Part shown: piece by piece, positions 8,423 to 16,365 of the stretch | Layout of the letters: the number at the start of each line of letters is the position of its first letter | Position numbering within the stretch: position 1 is the first letter of the stretch | Source of the DNA: Cellulomonas sp. Leaf395 | GTDB taxonomy: Bacteria; Actinomycetota; Actinomycetes; Actinomycetales; Cellulomonadaceae | Assembly (NCBI RefSeq): GCF_001424125.1 | Contig: NZ_LMQI01000001.1 | Span: 350,378 to 414,377, forward strand | Direction: 5' to 3' | Length of the DNA stretch: 64,000 nucleotides | The notes under the pieces: generated by a model | What the model was told of the DNA's origin: nothing | The model's database searches: none | The model's input: the letters and a program-made list of their open reading frames with translations, nothing else | Program-made: the position numbers and the translations under genes

Positions 8423-8509
8423 CGGTCCCCCTGTGCAGATCGGGTGACGGTCCGATGCAGCCGGCGGACGCGAGGCCGGACGCCCAGCATCGGCGGCTAC
8501 CGTGTGCGC

Positions 8510-10090
8510 ATGCCGCTCTCCGCCCGCCTCGTCGCGCCCACGAGCGTCGGACGCGAACCGCGGAGCCGGCTCGCTGTCGCGCTGATCGCTGCCGTGCTCA
8601 TCGTCGTCGTGCTGCTCGCCGGGTGCGTGGCGCCCAAGAACCAGGCGGCCGGACCGGTCCCCGGGACCACGTCCGACTCGCCGAGCGCGGAGGCGACGGG
8701 CGACCTCGCGAGCTACTACACGCAGCAGCTGGAGTGGACCGCGTGCGAGCAGGGTGAATGCTCCACCGCCCAGGTGCCGCTGGACTACGCGGACCCCGCG
8801 GGACCGTCGATCGGGATCGCGCTCGCCCGCGCCAGGGCGACCGGCGGTGAGCCGATCGGCTCCCTGCTGCTCAACCGCGGTGGCCCCGGCGCCTCGGGTG
8901 TCGACTTCGTCGCCCAGGTCAAGGGCATGGTGAGCGAGGACATCACCCGCCAGTTCGACCTCGTCGGGTTCGACCCGCGCGGCGTGCAGCGCTCCAGCCC
9001 CGTCGAGTGCATCGACGACCCCGCGCTGGACGAGCTCATCGCCTACGACCCCGACTACTCGACCGACGCGGGGATCCAGGAGGTCATCGACATCTACGGC
9101 GAGCTCGGGGCCGCGTGCGAGCAGAACACGGGTGCGGCGCTCGGCCACGTCGACACCATCAGCGCGGCCCGCGACCTCGACGTGCTGCGCGCGGCGCTCG
9201 GCGACGACACGCTCACCTACCTGGGCTTCTCCTACGGCACCGCGCTCGGTGCCACGTACGCCTCGCTCTTCCCGGAGAAGGTCGGCCGGCTCGTGCTCGA
9301 CGGTGCTCTCCCGCCCGACCTGCCGTCCGCGGAGGCGTCGGAAGGTCAGGCCGTCGGCTTCGAGAACGCGTTGCGCGCCTACATCGCCGACTGCCAGGCC
9401 GGCCCGCGCTGCCCGCTCGACGGGTCGGTCGACGACGGGCTCGCGCAGATCACGGAGCTGTTCGAGCGGGCGGAGGCCAACCCCCTGCCCACCGGCACCG
9501 ACCGCGCCCTGACCCGGTCGCTCGCGTTCTACGGGATCGCGCTCCCGCTGTACTCGCAGTCGTACTGGCCCCTCCTGACGCAAGCCCTGACAGCCGCGAT
9601 CGACCAGAACGACGGCTCGTTGCTGCTCCAGCTGGCCGACCAGTACTCGGACCGCCAGCCGGACGGGACGTACAGCACCAACTCGCTCGTCGCGTTCTAC
9701 GCCATCAACTGCCTCGACAGCCGGGCGTCCGCGGACTTCGACGCGATGCGCGCCGAGGCGGCCCAGATCCAGGCCGCCGCCCCCACGGTCGGGTACTTCT
9801 TCGGCTACGGCGGCACCGTGTGCGCCCAGTGGCCGGTCCCCGAGGTCGGCGGTCTCGACTCCTACGCCGCCGAGGGCGCTGCGCCGATCCTCGTCGTCGG
9901 CACCACGAACGACCCGGCGACGCCCTACCAGTGGGCCGAGCAGCTGGCAGAGCTGCTGTCGTCGGCGGTCCTGCTGACCTACGAGGGCGAGGGGCACACC
10001 GCGTACGGCTCCTCGAACGACTGCATCGCCAACACCGTCGACGCCTACCTGCTGACCGGCGCAGTCCCCGCGGAGGGCACCCGCTGCTGA
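8510..10090 (+). CDS. Secreted alpha/beta-hydrolase lipoprotein (tripeptidyl-aminopeptidase type)
   Basis: A 526-residue surface lipoprotein. After a basic start, a hydrophobic run ends in the lipobox LLAGC (Cys near residue 38). The alpha/beta hydrolase core follows: GSLLLNRGGPGASG forms the oxyanion loop, GFSYGTALGATYA carries the nucleophile Ser, TTNDPATPYQWAEQL the acid, and EGEGHTAYGSSNDC the His. This set and the C-terminal TAP-like domain match the actinobacterial SlpD/SlpE tripeptidyl aminopeptidase family (S33), which trims N-terminal tripeptides outside the cell. The start ATG 8510 follows TACCGT (8498-8503) by 6 nt, a leaderless promoter. It probably scavenges peptides; exact specificity is unknown. 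Confidence 0.9.
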   Translation: MPLSARLVAPTSVGREPRSRLAVALIAAVLIVVVLLAGCVAPKNQAAGPVPGTTSDSPSAEATGDLASYYTQQLEWTACEQGECSTAQVPLDYADPAGPSIGIALARARATGGEPIGSLLLNRGGPGASGVDFVAQVKGMVSEDITRQFDLVGFDPRGVQRSSPVECIDDPALDELIAYDPDYSTDAGIQEVIDIYGELGAACEQNTGAALGHVDTISAARDLDVLRAALGDDTLTYLGFSYGTALGATYASLFPEKVGRLVLDGALPPDLPSAEASEGQAVGFENALRAYIADCQAGPRCPLDGSVDDGLAQITELFERAEANPLPTGTDRALTRSLAFYGIALPLYSQSYWPLLTQALTAAIDQNDGSLLLQLADQYSDRQPDGTYSTNSLVAFYAINCLDSRASADFDAMRAEAAQIQAAAPTVGYFFGYGGTVCAQWPVPEVGGLDSYAAEGAAPILVVGTTNDPATPYQWAEQLAELLSSAVLLTYEGEGHTAYGSSNDCIANTVDAYLLTGAVPAEGTRC

Positions 10091-10131
10091 CCCAGGTTGC
10101 CGGGAGCGCCGTCCCGGGTGACGGTGTCGGG

Positions 10132-10584
10132 ATGACAGCCCTGGTCGTGCGCTCGCTGCTGCTCGGATGGGCCGCCGGCGCCCGCTCGTCCCTCGGGCCG
10201 GCGGGTCCGACGATCACCGGCGACCGAGGAGCACTGGTGCGGGCGGCCGCCGCGGTGGGGGTGGTCGCCGAGCTGGTGAGCGACAAGCTCCCGATCGCAC
10301 CGAGTCGGCTGGAGCACGGCGGCGCCCTGGTCCGGGCGACGTCCGGCGCGATCGGAGCGTCCATGCTCGCGGCACGCGCCCACGCGAACCCCGTCCCGCA
10401 CGCGCTCGTGGGTGCCGTCGGCGGGCTCGCCGGTGCCTACGGGGGAGCGGCGTGGCGGGCGTGGGCGGTCGACCGGTTTCCTAACTGGCAGGCTGCGATC
10501 GCCGAGGACGTCGTGGCGCTCGCCGCTGCCGCGGTCGCGTGCAGCCCTCGCTTTGGAGCGCCGGGGGTCAGCCAGGTACAGTAA
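10132..10584 (+). CDS. DUF4126-like small membrane protein
   Basis: A 150-residue protein rich in Ala, Gly and Val with four weak hydrophobic segments (around residues 5-20, 35-55, 70-90 and 115-140). The opening LLLGWAAGARSSLGPAG, with VVAELVSDKLPIAPSRLEHG, matches DUF4126 (DUF4126 family membrane proteins of unknown function), as does the central GALVRATSGAIGA. It follows the hydrolase lipoprotein by 41 bp on the same strand and may be co-transcribed. The start ATG 10132 is the first in-frame ATG; no clear Shine-Dalgarno is visible. Its function is unknown. Confidence 0.75.
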   Translation: MTALVVRSLLLGWAAGARSSLGPAGPTITGDRGALVRAAAAVGVVAELVSDKLPIAPSRLEHGGALVRATSGAIGASMLAARAHANPVPHALVGAVGGLAGAYGGAAWRAWAVDRFPNWQAAIAEDVVALAAAAVACSPRFGAPGVSQVQ

Positions 10585-10617
10585 GCGGGCTCGCCGGGGT
10601 CCATGGGTCCCGACGAC

Positions 10618-10690
10618 GCCGCCTTAGCTCAGTCGGCAGAGCGTCTCACTCGTAATGAGAAGGTCAAGAGTTCGATTCTCTTAGGCGGCT
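10618..10690 (+). tRNA. tRNA-Thr (anticodon CGT)
   Basis: The 73-nt cloverleaf folds fully. The acceptor GCCGCCT (10618-10624) pairs with AGGCGGC (10683-10689). The anticodon stem TCTCA/TGAGA encloses CTCGTAA with anticodon CGT at 10651-10653, which reads ACG. The T arm AAGAG-TTCGATT-CTCTT is perfect. The discriminator is T and the terminal A of CCA is not encoded. A strong terminator follows. The 3' half from position 10656 is repeated at 11761, marking an integration site. Confidence 0.97.
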
Positions 10691-10940
10691 CCGACACGAA
10701 GGCCCCGTGACCAGCGGAAACGCTGGTTCGGGGCCTTTGTCGTGGGGGGCGCGCAACCACCCCTGGTAGCCACGATGGCGCCAAGCGGGGCCAGGGGCGG
10801 GCGTCATACGGGCTCGTGGAGCTTCTCGTCAGTAGCGGCACGGCTTCCTGACCTGCAGAGACGTCCGCACCTGCCCCCTGCGGACCGGCATGGCCCTTCT
10901 CACCGAGGTGAGAAGGTCATCGAAACGCCTCTCCGCGCCG
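10656..10940 (+). repeat. Left copy of 1,105-bp-period direct repeat (tRNA-Thr 3' half plus flank)
   Basis: From TGAGAAGGTCA in the tRNA anticodon arm (10656) the sequence runs through the terminator, a degenerate middle, the block GACCTGCAGAGACGTCC, and a second TGAGAAGGTCA at 10909-10919 followed by GAAAC and CTCTCCGCG. Every landmark recurs in the same order exactly 1,105 bp later. This is what an integrase attachment site with conserved arm sequences leaves after island insertion into a tRNA. I see no intact gene between 10691 and 11211; the short frames there are not convincing. Confidence 0.8.
10693..10744 (+). terminator. Rho-independent terminator after tRNA-Thr
   Basis: A long two-part hairpin: GAAGGCCCCG pairs with CGGGGCCTTT around an inner stem CCAGCG-GAAA-CGCTGG, with outer GACACG/TGTCGTG partly pairing. 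It lies directly after the tRNA. Relatives of the same hairpin occur at 11798 and 34618. Confidence 0.85.
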
Positions 10941-11211
10941 AGGTGGGACGCCGTCCGGACAATCGCAGCCGCTCACGGCTTTGCGTATGAGCTCGGACGC
11001 CTACACCAAGGTCCCGCACCGACCTCGGTCGGCACGTCGGGTGGCTCCACTGCGCCGTCGGGTCGATCAGCACGTGGCACTCGGCGAACGGCTTCTCAAG
11101 GAGCTACACGTGTGCCGCGTGGATGCTCAGTGGGTGACGCCGCCGGACGTGAGCCCGAGCTTCATGGTTCCGGCAGCCACGAACGGCCAGGACTGAAGAG
11201 ACTGGCGCCGG

Positions 11212-11385
11212 TCAGCCGCGGGCCTGGGAGTAGCGGGGTCCGGCGTCGCCGGAACCCATCCAGAAATGCGAGTTGTCGTACACGAGACGGACGCCGTGCG
11301 TCAGCTCGCACTCGCGGGCGAGTCGACCGACGGGGTAGGGGGTCCGGCACTCGCGGCAGTGCAGCGTCGTGTCGTCCTGGGCCAT
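11212..11385 (-). CDS. Small Cys-containing protein (57 aa), possible zinc ribbon
   Basis: A 57-residue protein with a very good translation signal: GGGAGG followed by 6 nt and ATG (complement of 11383-11385). The sequence has one CxxC knuckle (LHCRECRTPY), then a Cys-Glu and His further on (ARECELTHG), so it may bind a metal with the set C-C-C-H. The end is YDNSHFWMGSGDAGP. I do not recognise a family. It lies inside the repeat-bounded segment 10656-11760 and would be island cargo. The frame continues upstream to 11652, but that extension runs antisense over the DUF429 remnant and has no ribosome site, so I exclude it. Confidence 0.6.
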   Translation of the reverse strand: MAQDDTTLHCRECRTPYPVGRLARECELTHGVRLVYDNSHFWMGSGDAGPRYSQARG

Positions 11386-11489
11386 GGCACACCTCCCACG
11401 AGGGGCGGCCAGCGGGGCGCAGGGCCGCTTGCTCTTCATGGTGAGACCAGAACGCACCCGATCGGCCCGAAGGTGAGACAGATCACCCC

Positions 11490-11712
11490 GTGGTGGATGC
11501 CTGCAAGATCGGCTGATCGGCATCGTGCTCGACGGCGCCGACGCACAGGTGTTCCCTGCGCAGACCTTCGCGGCCCTGACCGACGCCGTCAGGGCCGACC
11601 CACCGGTCGACGTAGTTGCCGTCGACAGTCCGATCGGGCTTCCCGACAACACGGCGAGGACCGGGGACGTCCTCGCGCGAGGTCGCCTGTGCGGGCGAGC
11701 ATCCTCGGTGTC
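11490..11712 (+). pseudogene. DUF429 family remnant (frameshifted and truncated)
   Basis: Translation in two frames gives VVDACKIGW, then IGIVLDGADAQVFPAQ and VDVVAVDSPIGLPD, then GRLCGRASSV. These match the start of DUF429 (predicted nuclease-like) proteins: the VDACxxGW opening, the acidic VAVDxPIGLPD strand and the RRASSV block. One base is missing at 11514-11515 (TGATC for TGGATC), which breaks the frame, and similarity ends near 11710, 50 bp before the second tRNA fragment. It is therefore a dead gene cut short by the repeat boundary. No start codon or ribosome site is preserved. Confidence 0.7.
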
Positions 11713-11759
11713 GACCGCACGAGCATGTGACCGCCGGAGAAGGCGGTCCCCACGTCGTC

Positions 11760-11795
11760 ATGAGAAGGTCAAGAGTCCGATTCTCTTAGGCGGCT
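11760..11795 (+). pseudogene. Partial tRNA-Thr (3' half duplicate)
   Basis: This stretch repeats tRNA-Thr positions 38 to 73 (anticodon-stem 3' side through the discriminator base) with a single change: T-loop TTCGA becomes TCCGA. The 5' half is absent, so no functional tRNA can form. It is followed by a variant of the same terminator hairpin. Breakage in the anticodon arm is characteristic of tyrosine-recombinase attachment sites. Confidence 0.9.
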
Positions 11796-12045
11796 CCACC
11801 ACGAAGGCCCTGTCACCAGCGGAAACGCTGCGGACAGGGTCATTGTCGTGGGGCCGCGCGACGACCGTCGGGTGCCACAGCAGGGGGTATGCGGGGCCCA
11901 CGTCGGGCATTCGACAGGCTCGTGGAACTTCTCGTCAGAAACGGCTCAACTCGCTGACCTGCAGAGACGTCCACAGCTGCCCGCTGCGGACCGGCACGAC
12001 ATCTGACCGTACGTGAGAAGGTCATGAAACCGCTTCTCGCGCTAC
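11761..12045 (+). repeat. Right copy of 1,105-bp-period direct repeat
   Basis: Collinear with 10656-10940: tRNA 3' half, hairpin with CCAGCGGAAACGCTG, the phrase GGCTCGTGGAACTTCTCGTC (GGCTCGTGGAGCTTCTCGTC on the left), GACCTGCAGAGACGTCC, CTGCGGACCGGCA, and TGAGAAGGTCA at 12014-12024 followed by GAAACCGCTTCTCGCG. Both TGAGAAGGTCA pairs are offset by exactly 1,105. The middle has drifted far more than the landmarks, which suggests either selection on arm sites or two related insertions. Confidence 0.8.
11798..11850 (+). terminator. Terminator hairpin, second copy
   Basis: CACGAAGGCCCTGTC and GACAGGGTCATTGTCGTG form the outer stem with an inner AGCGGAAACGCT stem-loop. It differs from the first copy at 10693 in paired positions (CCCTGTC/GACAGGG instead of CCCCG/CGGGG), so the helix is kept although the sequence has drifted. 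Confidence 0.75.
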
Positions 12046-12089
12046 TCCTGCAGGTGGGCGCCGCCCTGGTTGGGGATCCTTGGGGAAGC

Positions 12090-12545
12090 TCAGTCCGCTT
12101 CGAGCTGGAGCCTGAGTCTCTCGAGTGTGGTCACCAGCTCCTTGCGAGCAGCGCTACGCGCGAGCGGCGCGATCAGCTTGCCGATCCCGTGGCCCGTGAA
12201 GTCGATGCCGTACGCCAGATGTGTCCCAGCTCCGTCGGCGGTGGGGATCAGGTCCATCGTGACGCGGCTCCGAACCGGGCCGTCGACTCCTCGTACCCCG
12301 TAACGGCGGTGGGGATCGTACTCGGTGACCTCCCAGGTGATGGGGCGGTCGGCTCCCATCACGTGCCGGACTTCTTGGCCTCGGGCGCCGATGCCGACGG
12401 CGGTGGGCAGGTCGTAGGCGGCCTGGCGCACGTCGGGTTGCCACTCGGGGAGGTGCTTTGCGTCGGTGATGTAGCCGAAGACGTGGGACGGGCTTCTCGC
12501 GATGTCTATCCCCGCGGTGATGGCCTTGATGTCGGTCTCGGACAC
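12090..12545 (-). CDS. SRPBCC family protein (START-like fold)
   Basis: A 151-residue cytoplasmic protein with the helix-grip fold of polyketide cyclase / lipid-transfer proteins. The opening ITAGIDIARSPSHVFGYITD is the classic first strand and helix (IxxPxxxVFxxltD), followed by WEVTEYDPHRRYGVRG. A C-terminal helix KELVTTLERLRLQLEAD closes the cavity. It probably binds a small hydrophobic molecule; the ligand is unknown. The start is GTG with GAGGAG six nt upstream. It is divergent from the TetR gene 68 bp away, so the regulator may control it from the shared region. Confidence 0.85.
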   Translation of the reverse strand: MSETDIKAITAGIDIARSPSHVFGYITDAKHLPEWQPDVRQAAYDLPTAVGIGARGQEVRHVMGADRPITWEVTEYDPHRRYGVRGVDGPVRSRVTMDLIPTADGAGTHLAYGIDFTGHGIGKLIAPLARSAARKELVTTLERLRLQLEAD

Positions 12546-12613
12546 GGTCTGCTCCTCACCTGTGGCGTGGCGCTGGTCGCGCCGACCATTTGATGCCAGT
12601 AGTATTCTCCTCA

Positions 12614-13276
12614 ATGTCAGAGAGCACAAGGCCGCGGCGCCGCTACGACGCCACATCGCGACGCGCGCAAGCCGCGCTCACCCGGGCACGCGTTCTGAAG
12701 GCGGCGCACCGGGTGTTCCTCGCTCGCGGCTACGCCGGTGCCACCATTCCGCGGATCGCCTCGGAGGCGGGCGTGGCCGTCGAGACGATCTACCGGGCGG
12801 CGCCCGGGAAGGCGGGACTGCTCGCCGCGGTCGTCGAGAGCGCTCTGGCGGGCGGGATGGTCAACGCCGAGCTCCCCGTCGAGCAGCGGCCTGGCATCCG
12901 ACGAGTGATCGAGGAGAAGGACCCGGCCCGCAAGCTCCACCTGTACGCCGCGACCCAGCCGGGTGTGTATGCCCGGGCCGGGGCGCTGCTGCAGGTCCTC
13001 GACGAAGCGGCGTCAAGCGTCCCTGAGCTCGCGCAGGTCCGGGAAGGGTATGCGGCACGCCGCCTGGAGGGCATGCGGCAGCTGGCCACGCAACTGGCCG
13101 AGCGGGGGAGCTTGCGCGGGGAACTCTCGACCCAGCAGGCCGCCGACATTCTCGTGACGGTGTGTTCGCGAGCCAACTACGACAGCTTGGTCACCGAGCG
13201 CGGGTGGAGCCCAGCGGACTATCGGGACTGGGTGGCCGATACGCTCGTGCGCACGCTGCTGGCGGCCCACGCGTGA
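12614..13276 (+). CDS. TetR/AcrR family transcriptional regulator
   Basis: A 220-residue repressor-type protein. The N-terminal helix-turn-helix is RARVLKAAHRVFLARGYAGATIPRIASEAGVAVETIYRAAPGK, in which the usual IYRHFGSK-like end reads IYRAAPGK. The C-terminal effector domain is helical and includes a VREGYAARRLEGMRQLATQLAERG stretch. The start is ATG 12614; TAGTAT (12600-12605) lies 8 nt before it, suggesting a leaderless mRNA. Its only divergent neighbour is the SRPBCC gene, the likely target. The ligand is unknown. The region lies between the tRNA-linked repeat and the 19.1-kb att-like site, so it may be horizontally acquired. Confidence 0.9.
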   Translation: MSESTRPRRRYDATSRRAQAALTRARVLKAAHRVFLARGYAGATIPRIASEAGVAVETIYRAAPGKAGLLAAVVESALAGGMVNAELPVEQRPGIRRVIEEKDPARKLHLYAATQPGVYARAGALLQVLDEAASSVPELAQVREGYAARRLEGMRQLATQLAERGSLRGELSTQQAADILVTVCSRANYDSLVTERGWSPADYRDWVADTLVRTLLAAHA

Positions 13277-13598
13277 CGACCTTGTCGCTGCGCCGGCACC
13301 GCGGGCGCCGGGCAGGTGTGGAGGTCCGCGACGGTCTCGGGAGCCGACCGGGTGCCAGGCCCGTCCGACGACAAACACCGCGTGTAGCTCGCGCGCGGGC
13401 CAGCGGCCGCACCGCACCGGGGAAGGCTCGAAGCGTCCGTTGCGAGGCTCTACCGAATTCGGGGCGAGACGCTCTGAGCGGCTCGCTGGCGCGTGGTGAA
13501 ACGGTCCGCGGTGGCGACCCTGAGGTCGCCACCGCAAGACCTTGCACAATGATCGGTCGTCGCCGGCGCGGCCGGCGCGATGCTGAAGGTCGGCCGAC
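13277..13598. other. Intergenic stretch without recognisable gene
   Basis: About 320 bp between the convergent TetR and hydrolase genes. Open frames exist on both strands but have poor composition, no ribosome site and no recognisable motif. A short hairpin, GGTGGCGACC-TGA-GGTCGCCACC at about 13510-13532, could end both transcripts. I see nothing else. Confidence 0.5.
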
Positions 13599-14435
13599 CT
13601 ACTTTGCTGCGTCGCGGATGAGGGCGAGGACGGCGAGGGGGTGGCTGATCATCGGGACGTGGGAGCTGTTGATCTCCACGGTCGTGGCTCCGGCGCGGGC
13701 TGCCATGGCTCGCTCGGCTTCCGGGGGGATGATCTTGTCCTGCTTGGCGACGAGGTACCAGCTGGGGATCGTCTTCCAGGCGGGCACGCCCGAGGGGGTG
13801 ACCAGGGACGCGAACGCTCCGGGTCGCTGGGATCCGGCCATGTTCTGGGCGACGACCTTGGGCAGGTCCCCGGCGAACAGCTGGGGGAAGAACGCGGGGT
13901 CGATGTAGGCGTCGGCGTCTCCGGGTGTCGCTCCGGGGAACGGGCGCACCACGAGGTGGTCGGTGACCTCGGTGTGGCCTCCGCCGAGGGTGTTGGCGGC
14001 TTGGACCGACTCGCCCTCGTCCAGGGCGTAGGCGGCGATGTAGACAAGGGACTTCACGTTCGGGTTGCCGGTGGCGGCGTTGGTGATGACGGCGCCGCCG
14101 TAGGAATGGCCGACCAGGACGATCGGTCCCGGGATCGTGCTGAGGAACTGCCGCAGGTACTCGCTGTCGTAGGCCACGCCGCGCAGCGGGTTGGAGAAGG
14201 CGATCACCGGGTAGCCCTTCGCCTGCAGACCGGTCGCCACCAGGCTCCAGCCGCTGGAGTCCGCGAACGCCCCGTGCACCAGCACGACCGTCGGCTTCGG
14301 TGATGTCGTGGTCTGGACGTGGGCAGCGGGCGCAGTCGCGGCCGCGGGGAGCGCCGCGCCGCCGAGGGCGGCGATGGAGAAGGTGGTCGCGATGGCGAGG
14401 GCCGCCGCGCTGAGCTTGCGTCTGATGCTGGTCAC
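13599..14435 (-). CDS. Secreted alpha/beta hydrolase
   Basis: A 278-residue exported protein. The signal peptide has a basic start (TSIRRKL), a hydrophobic core (AAALAIATTFSIAALGGAA) and probable cleavage after AAATA. The mature domain has PTVVLVHGAFADSSGW (oxyanion loop), IVLVGHSYGGAVITNA with the nucleophile Ser in G-H-S-Y-G, an acid in LVAKQDKIIPPEAE and the His in EINSSHVPMISHP. This pattern fits the salicylate-esterase / pyrethroid-hydrolase-like group often labelled EstC. I start at GTG 14435 because AAAGGAA precedes it by 6 nt; the in-frame GTG 15 nt upstream has no ribosome site. It is last in a run of three hydrolases read away from the LAL regulator. Confidence 0.88.
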   Translation of the reverse strand: MTSIRRKLSAAALAIATTFSIAALGGAALPAAATAPAAHVQTTTSPKPTVVLVHGAFADSSGWSLVATGLQAKGYPVIAFSNPLRGVAYDSEYLRQFLSTIPGPIVLVGHSYGGAVITNAATGNPNVKSLVYIAAYALDEGESVQAANTLGGGHTEVTDHLVVRPFPGATPGDADAYIDPAFFPQLFAGDLPKVVAQNMAGSQRPGAFASLVTPSGVPAWKTIPSWYLVAKQDKIIPPEAERAMAARAGATTVEINSSHVPMISHPLAVLALIRDAAK

Positions 14436-14534
14436 GATTGTTCCTTTCACGGTGTGGTGCGGGATGGTTTCGGGAGGTCGACGGGCCCGATTCGGGTCAC
14501 ACGCATGAGCTGCTCGTCGAATCGGGGGTCCGGG

Positions 14535-15347
14535 CTATGCCAACGGGACGGAGACGGGGCGCGCGTTCTCGAGCGCCCACGCCAGGGCGAAGTCGGCGAC
14601 CTCTTCCCAGCCCGGCTCGGCGCAGATCCAGTGGGATCGGCCGGGGAACTCGTGGTACTCGGTGAGCGCGGGCGACTTGGCATAGTGCTTCGCGTTCGAC
14701 CTGTTCACCGACGGCGGCATGATGTGGTCCTCCTCGCCGCCGATGAACAGCAGCGGCGCCCGGTCGGCGTCGTAGTCGACCCAGGTCTCCTGGTGGCCGG
14801 GCGTAAAGTTGGCGAGCAGGCCGTAGGCCCACACCCAGTTGCCAGGCGCAGGGATGGCGAACTCCTGCCAGACGGCGTCGGAGTCCTCACGCGAGAGCGT
14901 GTTGGCGAACGCGTAGTGGAACTCCTCGGGCGTGAACCCGACGGCCCGGTGGTAGTTGGCGGGGTTCTTCAGCGCCGGGAACAGCGACTTGGCCTGCGAC
15001 AGCGGGTTGACGCGGACACCCTCGGTGGGTGCCGAGTCGACGACGACGCCCGCAGAACCGAGCCCCCGCGCGAGCAGGAGCTGCGTGAGGGTCCCGCCGA
15101 AGGAGTGACCCACAATGATCGGCGGTTCGGGCAGCGCCTCGATCTGGGCGGCAATGTGGTCCACGGTCTCGGGCACGGTGAGCTTCGCGATGACGTCGGT
15201 GTTCTCCCGCAGTGCCTCGACCTCGATCTCGAATCCCGGGTACGCCGGGACCAGGACCGTGTGGCCCGCGGCCTCGAAGCGTTCCTTCCAGCCGCGCCAG
15301 CTGCGCGGGGTCATCCACAGGCCGTGCACGAGCACGATGGTGGTCAT
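14535..15347 (-). CDS. Alpha/beta hydrolase
   Basis: A 270-residue protein without a signal peptide. TTIVLVHGLWMTPRSW gives the oxyanion loop, PPIIVGHSFGGTLTQL the nucleophile Ser (G-H-S-F-G), LLFIGGEEDHIMPP the acid and EFPGRSHWICAEPGW the His. The cap between strand 6 and the acid is helical. The start ATG at 15347 has GAGAGGA seven nt upstream. Gaps to its neighbours are 99 and 13 bp, so it most likely belongs to one operon with the flanking hydrolases. The physiological ester or amide substrate is unknown. Confidence 0.9.
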   Translation of the reverse strand: MTTIVLVHGLWMTPRSWRGWKERFEAAGHTVLVPAYPGFEIEVEALRENTDVIAKLTVPETVDHIAAQIEALPEPPIIVGHSFGGTLTQLLLARGLGSAGVVVDSAPTEGVRVNPLSQAKSLFPALKNPANYHRAVGFTPEEFHYAFANTLSREDSDAVWQEFAIPAPGNWVWAYGLLANFTPGHQETWVDYDADRAPLLFIGGEEDHIMPPSVNRSNAKHYAKSPALTEYHEFPGRSHWICAEPGWEEVADFALAWALENARPVSVPLA

Positions 15348-15360
15348 GGTGCGTCCTCTC

Positions 15361-16194
15361 TCAGGCGGTCAGTGAGTCGACGAAGGCGAGCAGGTCCGTG
15401 TGCAGGCGGTCCCGTTCGGTGTCGGGCAGCCCGTGCGCGCCGTGCTCGTAGACGGTCAAGGTGGCGCCGTCGATGGCGGCGGCGGACCGCTTGCCGCCCA
15501 CCTCGAACGGCACGATCTGGTCGTCGGACCCGTGGATCACCAGCGTCGGGACGTCGACCTTGGCCAGATCCGGGCGGAAGTCGGTGGCCGAGAATGCCGC
15601 GATGCACTCGTAGGCGCCGCGGTGGCCGCTGGCCATGCTCTGCAGCCAGAACGCGTCGCGGACGCCCTGCGAGACGTCGTTGTTGCGGTTGTTCCCGAAG
15701 AACGGCCCGTCGGCCAGCTCCCGGTACAGCTGCGAGCGGTCGGCGCTCTCTCCTGCGCGGATGCCGTCGAACACCTCGATCGGCAGGCCGCCCGGGTTGT
15801 CGTCGGAACCCAGCATGAGCGGCGGTACCGCGGAGACCAGCACCAGACCGGCCACGCGCGCCGTGCCGTGCCGGCCGATGTAGTGCACGGCCTCGCCGCC
15901 GCCGGTGGAGTGTCCGACGAGCGTGACGTCGGTGAGGTCGAGGAAGTCGATGAGGCACGCGAGGTCGTCGGCGTAGGTGTCCATCTCGTTGCCGTTCCAC
16001 GTCTGGCTGGAGCGGCCGTGGCCGCGCCGGTCGTGGGCGATCACACGGTGTCCGTTCGCGGCGAGGAACAGAGCAGCGGCGTCCCAGGCGTCCGCGTTCA
16101 GCGGCCACCCGTGGCTGAGGATCACCGGCGTGCCGCCGGTCCCCCAGTCCTTGTAGAAGATCTGCGCGCCGTCATCGGCGATGACGAATGGCAT
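15361..16194 (-). CDS. Alpha/beta hydrolase, non-heme chloroperoxidase/esterase type
   Basis: A 277-residue cytoplasmic enzyme of the cofactor-free haloperoxidase/perhydrolase family. Motifs: [59 protein letters not shown] (Ser nucleophile), [11 protein letters not shown] (Asp) and [12 protein letters not shown] (His). These enzymes are esterases that can make peracids in organic acids. The start ATG has GGAGG six nt upstream. It is the first gene of the leftward hydrolase run and lies 171 bp from the divergent LAL regulator, whose target this run probably is. Confidence 0.92.
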   Translation of the reverse strand: MPFVIADDGAQIFYKDWGTGGTPVILSHGWPLNADAWDAAALFLAANGHRVIAHDRRGHGRSSQTWNGNEMDTYADDLACLIDFLDLTDVTLVGHSTGGGEAVHYIGRHGTARVAGLVLVSAVPPLMLGSDDNPGGLPIEVFDGIRAGESADRSQLYRELADGPFFGNNRNNDVSQGVRDAFWLQSMASGHRGAYECIAAFSATDFRPDLAKVDVPTLVIHGSDDQIVPFEVGGKRSAAAIDGATLTVYEHGAHGLPDTERDRLHTDLLAFVDSLTA

Positions 16195-16365
16195 GAGGCA
16201 CCTCCGGGAGGTCGGGATGCCTCGATGGTTCGCCGCAATGTCCGGTTCCCGCACCACGTGCAGCGCGTGGTCGTGACGACGGTGGCACGTGGCGGGTTCC
16301 GCGTCGTTGCAGGTCGCAGTACCAGACGCCTGCGCCGACGGGGGGTTCTTCGCTAATGTCTCGGC

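Noticed and set aside
6974..9997. A 1,007-codon open frame on the minus strand opposite tmk, holB and the hydrolase lipoprotein
   Set aside because: It is a GC-rich shadow: Arg/Gly/Val/Glu-rich, no domain motif, no ribosome site, and fully antisense to three clear genes.
10741..11211. Search for an integrase or excisionase gene next to tRNA-Thr
   Set aside because: No frame of sufficient length or with the R-H-R-Y recombinase motifs; only degenerate sequence is present.
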